Of a stretch of DNA of 22,219 nucleotides, positions 10,838 through 19,200 are shown piece by piece. The notes under the pieces were generated by a model. The model ran no database searches, was not told the DNA's origin, and saw only the letters and a program-made list of their open reading frames with translations. The DNA is from Silene noctiflora. Lineage: Eukaryota > Streptophyta > Magnoliopsida > Caryophyllales > Caryophyllaceae. The first letter of the stretch is position 1, and every line of letters starts with the position of its first letter. The translations under genes and the position numbers were made by a program. Where the stretch lies: positions 12,732 through 34,950 of the forward strand of contig VHZZ01000045.1 in the NCBI GenBank assembly GCA_009801015.1, written 5' to 3'.

Positions 10838-11237
10838 TTTTATTCATTATCACTACATTTTAATTTAATTCAATGTCGGTGCAATTCTCCAATTAAATTT
10901 CAGTTCATATATTTTTTTATTTAATTGCTGATAAAATGAATATTATGTCTAATTATATCCATATAAGCTTAGTACTCCCTCCGTCCCGGTCATTTGTTAT
11001 CCTTTTGTTTTGCCACAAAGACCAAGGAAAAAGGAATGAGCCAATTATAACATGACAAGTGGACTAAATTGAAGGTGAAAGATAAAATTACTCATCAAAT
11101 GCAATCCTAAAATAGAAAGGACAGCAAATGACTGAGACACCCCAAAATGGAAAAGGCAAACAAATGACCGGGGCGGAGGGAGTATATCATAATTTTAAAA
11201 CCGGTCCGTGCATTTTTTTGCACGGGAGTAAAACTAG
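10838..11237 (+). mobile_element. 3' part of a Helitron, interrupted by a Stowaway MITE
   Basis: The segment ends with CCGTGCATTTTTTTGCACGG, a short linker and CTAG at 11234-11237 followed by T, the standard Helitron 3' terminus. Before the MITE, the words GAATATTATGTCTAATTAT at about 10940 match the sequence ahead of the Helitron end at 15486 (GAATATTACGTCTAATTAT). The two are therefore the same family, and the Stowaway at 10975-11182 inserted into this copy. The 5' end is in or beyond the gap. Confidence 0.65.
10975..11182 (+). mobile_element. Stowaway (Tc1/mariner) MITE
   Basis: A 208-bp element starting CTCCCTCCGTCCCGGTCATT and ending ATGACCGGGGCGGAGGGAG, with terminal inverted repeats of about 24 bp. 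It is flanked by the TA target duplication at 10973-10974 and 11183-11184. Internally it is nearly the same as the element at 15873-16080 (ACAAGTGGACTAAATTGAAG, CATCAAATGCAATCCTAAAA). It has no coding capacity. Confidence 0.9.
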
Positions 11238-11991
11238 TATACTAAAAGATTAACAAACCTAACATTTTCCCGCTCAACTAAGCAAATTGTGCTCAATTTT
11301 TCTCAGTATATTTATTTTGATTCTATTCTGCAGCTAAAATAATATTCTCGGAAATTGAGGGACCCATTATTAATTAAGGATTGCAATCAAATCTTTTATA
11401 TAATTGAGGTTTGATCAAATCTTTTATATTTTTGGTAATATTCTCACTAATTGGAATGAGCTTTAGACTTTAGTCGAATGATATAATAAAAAAAATGATC
11501 TATAAAATATTTCAATATTCCCCCCATGATTTAACTGTGGTCAATCTTACCGATATTATCTCGAAATTTTTTTACCTTCTTAATAATATGGCTCCAAAAT
11601 TTTCAAGAAATGTCGTTCTTTCTTGCACTAGTTACTTATAGGTTTTATCTTGCGTTTATTTAATATGGTCATTTTCAACTGATTTTTATTAAAATAAAAA
11701 AAGTACAGTTAATTTATACTACACAAAAAAGTTTATAAGAATGTCTCTTTAAAATTCAAATCTAAAAAAGACCGTGTTGTAGCACCGGATCTACACTAAT
11801 TTATAAATCACATTTAATTAAAAAGGAGCTTAAAATAAAAAGGAATACATATATGAGACTTGAAAATATGAAAAATAATACAATACCGAGTATGGTGACA
11901 TGAATCTCGATCAAACCAAACTCATTTTCTTGATAAATTTCGTAGATTCATGATTGTACAGTCTGAGCGACATCGAATTCGTTCCGCAAAT
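11238..11991. other. AT-rich intergenic stretch, no gene seen
   Basis: This stretch lies after the Helitron CTAG terminus. It starts TATACTAAAAGATT, which resembles a Helitron 5' end placed head-to-tail, although the leading TC is missing. The rest has no open frame of note and I recognise no element in it. Confidence 0.35.
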
Positions 11992-12229
11992 TCTTATTTC
12001 AGACGGTCTGTTTTTCGTCTGAAATAAGACGGACAAAATATTGTCATTTTTTAATAAAATACAACCATTTAGTAACAAAATGTTATAACTAAAATTGTTA
12101 ATTTTTACCCAGAAAATGACGTGAAAAATAATGGTAACATGTTTATCGGAAAATAGCACCATTTTATTGTAAAATGACAATATATTATCTGTTTTATTTC
12201 AGATGGGAAACAACCCGTCTGAAGCAAGA
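11992..12229 (+). mobile_element. MITE with TCTTATTTCAGACGG termini
   Basis: The left end TCTTATTTCAGACGG (11992-12006) and the inverted right end CCGTCTGAAGCAAGA (12215-12229) match at 13 of 15 positions. A second inverted CGTCTGAAATAAGACGG lies just inside the left end, giving a local foldback. I cannot assign a superfamily, because no clean target-site duplication is visible. Confidence 0.5.
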
Positions 12230-12406
12230 CGCACTGAAAATGTGTTCGATAATATAACCCTTGTCCTTGTAAATTGTAAAAGTACCGTAATTAATAAAGT
12301 TATCAAAAACTGAAGACAGGTCTTTTCTACCCATTTGGGTATTACTTGACCCGTCATCAGCTTGTGACGAATATACCCGTATTCAATGAAAATTTGTGCT
12401 CGATCA

Positions 12407-12529
12407 AATCCTGGAAATGTCTCTACATTACCATCTTCGCCCACCTTTAAAACTCTTCGGTCTTTCCCTATAAAAGAATTGTTTACTATAATAATCCTGG
12501 AAATGCCTCTACATTACCATCTTCGCCCA
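12407..12529. repeat. 37-bp direct repeat, period 86
   Basis: AATCCTGGAAATG(T/C)CTCTACATTACC... occurs at 12407-12443 and again at 12493-12529 with one mismatch. The intervening 49 bases are unrelated. I see no gene here, and the reason for the duplication is not apparent. Confidence 0.7.
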
Positions 12530-12732
12530 TCAGATGTATAATCCTCTTACTGCGATAAATCAAACAAGATCTCACATGACTATATTTTGTCTTATAGATT
12601 AAAAATAATATCGAAGATTGCCTACGACCATAAATAGTGCCAAAAAGTCAATGTTACCTTTCGTCTGATACGGAGGAAGTACTTGAAATGAATAAGATCA
12701 TTTAAGTTTCACTTAATCTATGTTGGCAAAAT

Positions 12733-12907
12733 TAGTGGCGGAGCCAGAGAAAGGCTAGCAGGGGCTCTCACCCCCGTTAAATAATAGAAATTTCTATAGC
12801 TTTAGTTAAAATTTTTACTGATTTTTCAAGTTTATTTTACACTATTACTCATTTGCTCTCGCTGAAAATTTTCAGCCCGCTCAGTTAAAATTCTAGCTCC
12901 GCGATTG
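12733..12907 (+). mobile_element. hAT-like MITE, copy 1
   Basis: This 175-bp element starts TAGTGGCGGAGCCAG and ends inverted as CTAGCTCCGCGATTG. The flanks GGCAAAAT (12725-12732) and GACAAAAT (12908-12915) match at 7 of 8 bases, the duplication length made by hAT transposases. The CAGTGGCGGAGC-type end also occurs in the copies at 13303 and 14404. Confidence 0.65.
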
Positions 12908-13302
12908 GACAAAATTAATTCAATGCTCATGTCTCACATTCACAAGACTAAACTGCATGCATGCATGCATAAGATAAGTAAGGTTTGAGTGACCACAAAT
13001 TCTCATTCGTAACCAGAAATATCCGTCAAATAAAATCCACTTAGGTAGATAAATATCGAGATAAGCCATTTGTATTTCCTAGACACTCTTATGTTTGTCT
13101 TATATATCTATCCATATGGGTGATACTTAACCCGTCACAGATGAAACTTACTGGTGAGTGACGGGGCTTGATTTAATCGGTTTGAGTACATTAGAAAGCA
13201 AGTTTAAAAACCAGAGTGACGAACAAGAACTATAGTTGGTGCAACTATAAAGACAAGGGTAGTGTTAAATTAAAAGTATATAATTTACTTGAATATCATG
13301 GC
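12908..13302. other. Intergenic stretch between two MITEs, no gene seen
   Basis: Contains the alternating run GCATGCATGCATGCAT around 12956-12970 (RY-type sequence, possibly chance). It also holds a TTAACCCGTCACAG...AGTGACGGG foldback near 13130-13167, probably another MITE fragment. No coding frame. Confidence 0.35.
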
Positions 13303-13463
13303 CAGTAGCGGAGCCAAAATTTAAGTTTAGGAGGGGCGGATGGGTAATAATATAAGGGACACTCGGAAAAAAATTCAAAAAATTTAACTAAAAACTTCGA
13401 AAAATTCAACCGCCAGAGGGGCGGCCGCCCCTGCTAGCCCCCCCCCCCCTAGCTCCACTACTG
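13303..13463 (+). mobile_element. hAT-like MITE, copy 2
   Basis: The left end CAGTAGCGGAGCC and inverted right end CTAGCTCCACTACTG delimit 161 bp. The flanks ATCATGGC (13295-13302) and ATCATGCC (13464-13471) form an 8-bp duplication with one mismatch. A run of about 11 C lies near the right end (13439-13449). It is of the same family as the copies at 12733 and 14404 by its termini. Confidence 0.7.
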
Positions 13464-13706
13464 ATCATGCCTATAACACTATCTGAAATAATAATAGATC
13501 AACTCGTAAATATACAGAAAGCTATAAAACATTACGATAAGATATAAAATTATTCATTTGTTATAAATAGTTGTTGTTTCATACATACCTTAAAATTGAC
13601 AATTATATTTAAAAACTTTGACTGTAAATATATATTAGTATTGGTGATTTAGTGATTTTTAATTGCCAACTATGTTTATTGCCATTATTATTCTATTCTT
13701 ATATAA

Positions 13707-14053
13707 GCATTGTTTGGTAAATGATATATTGGTCAATTTTTAGCATATTCAAGGGTTTTAGCATGTTTGATCAGTCAATATGCTGATTTTAGTGTTTGGT
13801 AAACAGCATATTAAAACAACATATTTAGGGTCAATATGTTGTTTACTCCAGCATATTGGTTAACATATTCTAAATTAGAAAATTTTACTACATTTTACAA
13901 AGAAAATTAATAATCTACTAATGGTAATCCGCTAGTTACCAAACACTCAAATTAACTCTGCTAATTATAATATGTTAGTCAAACCTTCTGTTAAAATTTG
14001 TCATTTATAATCTGCTTATACTGAAATTAATCCGCTATTTATGAAACAGAGTC
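13707..14053 (+). mobile_element. Possible MITE with TGTTTGGTAAAT ends
   Basis: The left part GCATTGTTTGGTAAAT and the right part ATTTATGAAACAGAG are imperfect inverted repeats. The interior repeats the words TGTTTGGTAAAC, AGCATATT and TAGTTACCAAACA in both orientations. No target duplication could be recognised, so this is a tentative call. Confidence 0.35.
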
Positions 14054-14403
14054 ATAATCTTGTTTGAAAGAAAAAGGTAGATAAAACATCTATTTCAAAA
14101 TCACTTATATGAAGCAACTAGGAGGTCCTTTACTCTTTAATTTGAAGCTTATTGGTTGTTAGGTTAACAATGACAATATGACATTATTCAAAGTAAAAAT
14201 AAATCGGATTTTTTAACCCGTGTCTTAAGATATTAAGAAAATTTGAATATCATTTCATAAAAAATGATAGTTATGATTTTATTTTTTAATTTCTCATGAG
14301 ATCATAATATGCCCTAATTATACAGTACACCCGTTAGAGAAATCGAAAATAAAAAATTAAAAAGATTTTTCAAAACCTACCAAATCTACACTCTCACATG
14401 ACA

Positions 14404-14564
14404 CTGGTGGGGCTAGCAGGGGTCATCGTCTCCCTTGGCGGACAAAATTTTCTTAGTTTTTAATTAATTTTTTGAAATTTTTTTAAGTGTACCTTATAAA
14501 ATTACTCATTCGTCCTTCCTAATATTTTTCGCCCCTTTAAGTTCAAATTCAGGCTCCGTCACTG
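14404..14564 (+). mobile_element. hAT-like MITE, copy 3 (degenerate)
   Basis: It starts CACTGGTGGGGCTAGCAGGGG and ends inverted as CAGGCTCCGTCACTG, with the same ends and length as copies 1 and 2. The interior GCAGGGG, CTTTAAGTTCAAATTC and ATTACTCATT resembles copies 1 and 2. No target duplication is visible, so it is probably older. Confidence 0.5.
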
Positions 14565-15486
14565 ATTGTATATATTTAGTGTTCCCTATTAAGCAACTAA
14601 TCATTTCATTGCCAAATTAACAATCTCATACAAGCTAAGCATGCACTATATCATCCACGAAAAAGACTGTTTGATTTAAAGTTTTGGACACCATGATTTA
14701 ATGTACATCGGTTTATCGAATTTACGTGTGTTTTAAGGACGCGCACATATTAAAAAGCTAATTATAAAAACATTTATAATTTGTATTATGCCTCAATTTC
14801 TGATGATATATGCTTAAAAAACCAATACTCTATTTCTCTCGGTTAATTGTTTTACGTTTTATATTTATTGTAAGAAGTATCTAAATAGTATAAAAGATAG
14901 GTCATTTAGATTGTTTTGATTGGTTGCTTATTTTTATAATTGAAATTTTTTTTTATAGAACCCCCATGTTCTTTAACTTATTTAATTATTTTCCTATCGT
15001 TTTATTGTTACAATCATGATGTTATGATTCCAATGATCCCTTAATTTATACTCCGTAGAAACTATTTATAGAACTTATAAAAAGCATATAATATACATTT
15101 GTATAGTTTTGTTATTTAGTTTTGTTAGACTTTTCTAACACCTTTTTATAATATAGAGACAAAAACGAATGTGTTTAGAAGTTCATAAATGTACAAATTT
15201 AATGAAATTTCACGATATATAACACTAGAATTTTGAACATTAATATTCTAAATATTGTTTTTTTCGTAATTATCAAGTGCATATCTAATACAACACCTAA
15301 TATATTTATATCAAAATTTTCCAAAATTTATAATGTTATTAGCTTATCCATATAAATTGTATCATTTCATTTAATTATTATTTCTGAATATTACGTCTAA
15401 TTATCATACTAACAAATATATTTCGTATGTTATTTAAAAAACAACCCGTACAACCCGTGCATTTTTTTTCACGGGAATAAAACTAG
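14565..15486 (+). mobile_element. AT-rich stretch ending in a Helitron 3' terminus
   Basis: The stretch contains no gene. Its right end has CCCGTGCATTTTTTTTCACGGG and then CTAG at 15483-15486, followed by T: a Helitron 3' end of the same family as the one at 11237. The Helitron's 5' TC end was not located. Stowaway-type words TACTCTATTTCTCTCGG (14826) and ATGATTGAGACGGAGCAAGAGTA (15507-15529) flank it, so the Helitron may sit inside an older Stowaway. Confidence 0.5.
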
Positions 15487-15668
15487 TTTTAATTAAAGGT
15501 AAACAAATGATTGAGACGGAGCAAGAGTATATTTGAGTTGTAGGACCGAGACTACACTAACCTAAGTGAGAAAATGAAAGTGATTACTCACTCATATATA
15601 ACGTACATTTAATTTGACTTACCTTGTACGTATAACACTCCATTACTGTTAGTTGAAAGTCTCTTATA

Positions 15669-15870
15669 CTCCCACTCTCCCAGTTAGTCCTATTCCCTTT
15701 TGAGCTGTCTCGGTTAATTGTCGTTATTTCTATTTTAGGATTATATTTAATGAGTAATTTAATCATTCACACTCAATTTGATCCACTTGTCATCTTATAA
15801 TTGACCCCCTCCTCTTTCCTTGGTATTTGTGCCAAAAGCAAAGGACGACAATTAACCGGTGGGAAGGAAG
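15669..15870 (-). mobile_element. Stowaway MITE, first of a tandem pair
   Basis: A 202-bp element whose minus strand aligns along its length with the Stowaways at 10975 and 15873 (shared words ACAAGTGGA, CAATTATAAGA, AATCCTAAAATAGAAA). The termini CTCCCACTCTCCC and GGGAAGGAAG are degenerate, so this is the older copy. TA flanks it at 15667-15668 and 15871-15872. Confidence 0.8.
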
Positions 15871-15872
15871 TA

Positions 15873-16080
15873 CTCCCTCCGTCCCGGTCATTTGTTGCCC
15901 GTTGATTTTGGCACAAAAATCAAGGAAAGAGGAGGGAGCCAATTATAAGAAGACAAGTGGACTAAATTGAAGGTGAAAAATCAAATTACGCATCAAATGC
16001 AATCCTAAAATAGAAAGGACAACAATTGACTGAGACACCCCAAAGTGGAAAAGGACGGCAATTAACCGGGACGGAGGTAG
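15873..16080 (+). mobile_element. Stowaway MITE, second of a tandem pair, next to the laccase promoter
   Basis: A 208-bp element from CTCCCTCCGTCCCGGTCATT to AACCGGGACGGAGGTAG, TA-flanked, and about nine tenths the same as the element at 10975 by eye. It shares its left TA with the inverted Stowaway before it. Its right end is 75 bp from the laccase TATA box. Confidence 0.9.
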
Positions 16081-16154
16081 TACATATTAAAACTTCTACA
16101 ACACCTTATTTAACTTCACCTAATTATCCACACTAAGCTACCTTTGTTTTTTCT

Positions 16155-16162
16155 TATATAAA
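16155..16162 (+). promoter_or_regulatory. TATA box of the laccase gene
   Basis: TATATAAA lies 88 bp ahead of the laccase start codon, with CT-rich sequence and CTCACTATGCAC about 30 bp downstream as a plausible start site. Upstream, CACCTAATT (16116) and CTACCTTT (16138) loosely resemble the AC elements bound by lignin MYB factors, but neither is a full match. Confidence 0.6.
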
Positions 16163-16242
16163 CACTACTCTAACGCTCTCACTATGCACATACTAATAAA
16201 TTAGTGGATAATATAATTAATATAATTAATATAAGAAAAATA

Positions 16243-19200
16243 ATGAAGATATTTGCAAATATTATTCTTAATTTACAAGCATTTGTTGCAGTGATTCTTC
16301 TTGTTCTTGCCAATGTTGAGCTCAGTCAAGGAATTATAAGGCATTATAGGTTTGATGTATGTGCTTCCTTAATCATTTATCAATTAATCAATAATAATAT
16401 ATATTCTGTGGACGGTTTCAGATGATGATTCATATCAGCCATTCCCAAATTATTTTGGGACTACGGCCCTGAAGAAGTTGTTGTTGTTGTTGTTGTTGTA
16501 TCCTCTTATATTGTCTCATATGACGAGTGTAACACGGTGATACTAAGTTTCAGTAGCGCTACATTACCTATATAAAACAGATTAAAGATTAATGCATAAA
16601 TCTAATAACTATTTTACCTTATAACGAGGGTGCTAATTCATTTTTTATTATTAGTCTCTTTGTCTCAATCATTTGTCTGCCAATCTGTCAGTTATATTTT
16701 TTATGAAGAATTTTAATTAAGCGTTAATAAACTAGTATAAATCCCGCGCAATGCGCGGTATAAATAGAGTATTTATTTTTTAGAGTGTTATTTATAATTC
16801 ATTTTTTATTATTAGTCACTTTGTCTCAATCACTTGTCTGCCAATCTGTCAGTTATATTTTTTATGAAGAATTTTAATTAAACGTTAATAAACTAGTATA
16901 AATCCCGCGCAATGCGCGGTATAAATAGAGTATTTATTTTTTAGAGTGTTATTTATAATGGAAAACAAAAGTTATGAAAAGTGTATTTTTATGAAATCTA
17001 TATATTTTTTTACCATAAAATAAAGGATTTCATTTTATAAATTTTCTCCAATTTTTTTGATGATTTTTTTTTTGTCACAAAGTTAATGGTAAGAATATGT
17101 CGAGTTATTTTGTAAAGTTAGAATTATTGCATTTAATGAAAAATTTACCAACTTATAGTTTAACATCAATTTTATTTTATTTTGATGAAAAAATCATAAT
17201 TTTGAATTTAATTATAAAATTAAAATTTAATAGTTTAAAGAAAGAAAGTATTACTTGTTTCTTTATTTAGATATAACATTTGAAGGAAAAACTAAATTAA
17301 TTTTTATTCTCTTAGTAGTAAAGGGATGATTAAGACAGATACAATATATTTTAAAGATATTTGAGTTTATTACTGTGATTTTTGTTTGGTAAATTTAACG
17401 TTTAACATGGTAAAATTGGCAGGTAAAATTGCAAAGTGTGACACATTTATGCAAAACAAAGAGAATAATGACTGTCAATGGCAAGTTCCCTGGCCCTAAA
17501 GTCCTTGCTAGGGAAGGTGATCAACTCATAATTAAAGTTGTAAACCATGTCAAAGACAATGTTAGCTTCCACTGGTATGACACAAATAATTTCGATAATT
17601 AATTCCCCGATATCATCACTCCCTACGTCTCAATCATTTATTTTGTTTTAAATAAAATGCTTTAATTACTTTTTTTAAAAAATATAAAAAGTAAAGGGAT
17701 ATTCTATTGTGTACCCAGAGTTTTTCAGTTTTCTATGTTGTACTCCTACATTTTTGAAATTCAATGGTATACCCTTAAACTGTATAAATTAATCTATGCA
17801 ATGACCTTATTCATTGTCTTTGCTAGCTTAATTTCTTAGTTGATCTATTAAATCGTCTATTTATCATTTCAATTACTCGGCAACCTACACATTTACTTAT
17901 TATTTCGCCGAATTATCATTAACCCACTAAATAGTATACGAATTTAACTCAAATTCATCAAATCACCATTATTATTTCATGCTTCATAACGGAGCTTTTA
18001 AATAGTAGTTTGTACTTATTAAAAATGATTTGTGATGCTTTTCATATAGCATGTGGTGATACAATACTAATAAGTCAAAATAAAGGTTAAATTACGACTG
18101 TTTTATAATGATAAAGTTAATGGAGATTTGAAAGATGTCATAATGGAGAATAAGTAAGAAGTTTAGGGGTATACCATACAATTTCAAAAATGTAGGGGTA
18201 CAACATAGAAAACCGAAAAATACAAGGGTACACCGCAGAATATCCCGAAAGTAAATAAGTGATTGAAACAGTATGACAAAGTTTGTAATAAATTGTTTAA
18301 TTAACTATAATAATCATTATTAGGCACGGGATTCGACAAATCGGGAGCCAATGGGCCGACGGTCCGGCATATGTTACTCAATGTCCGATCAAGACTAACC
18401 AAAGTTATGTGTACAAGTTCACAATCAATGGCCAAAGAGGGACACTTCTATGGCATGCTCATATCTCATGGTTAAGGGCTACTCTTTATGGACCTCTTAT
18501 TATTCTTCCTAAGAAAAATGAGTCATATCCATTTCCTAAGCCTCACAAGGAAGAAACCATCATTTTTGGTACGGTTTAGTCTGAACTAGTTTAGATTCCG
18601 TGTAATAAATGCACGGTATATATAGTTTTTTTAATAAATACATCTATACTATATAATTAAAAAGCTAGACTAAAGCATTTAATTTAATTCCACCATGGCA
18701 TTAACATTCAATTTAATTCCACTTGGCATTTTTATATCCTAATAATTTCTATTCATTTTTATTGATTATTTAATTTATTTCTATTCATTTTCAAATTATT
18801 TCCTTTGATTTTGATTTTATTTACGGATAATTTTTTATGGAATAATTTTTCTATGTATGAGTCACATTTTAATTGGAATTGTTCTATATAATATTAAGAT
18901 GATTATGTATATTTTTTATTCGGAATGTCAAATTTTTTCTCACATATAACATACATCACAAAAACTTATGAGAGACGGTCTCTCAATAANGTTATTGAGA
19001 GACCTCTCACATGATGGGGTGAGTGACCCACTGTTTTTTCTATTTTCCTATTATGTCTCTCACTAAATTAGTGAGAGACGGTCTCTCACGAGACCTACTG
19101 AACATACATATATCACATGATTTCATCATTAGTAATGAATACTGCGTACATTTTGCATTTTTACCGTCAAGTTTTTCCAATGAACTTGATTTATTGCAGC

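Noticed and set aside
10377..10868. Open frames spanning the N run
   Set aside because: They consist almost entirely of undetermined bases.
11911..12180. Minus-strand 89-codon frame
   Set aside because: It lies mostly within the MITE with TCTTATTTCAGACGG ends and has low-complexity composition.
12199..12444. Minus-strand 81-codon frame starting MGEDGNVETFPGFDRAQ
   Set aside because: I recognise no family, and it runs into the MITE at 11992-12229. Its start overlaps a 37-bp direct repeat, and there are no supporting splice sites or neighbours. It may be a decayed fragment, but there is not enough to call a pseudogene.
18324..18568. Possible loss of function in the laccase copper regions (IGSQW instead of the commoner LRSGW; LLWHAH instead of LWYHAH)
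   Set aside because: All His ligands and the general patterns HWHGxxQxxxxWxDG and GTxxWHAH are kept, so these look like tolerated substitutions.
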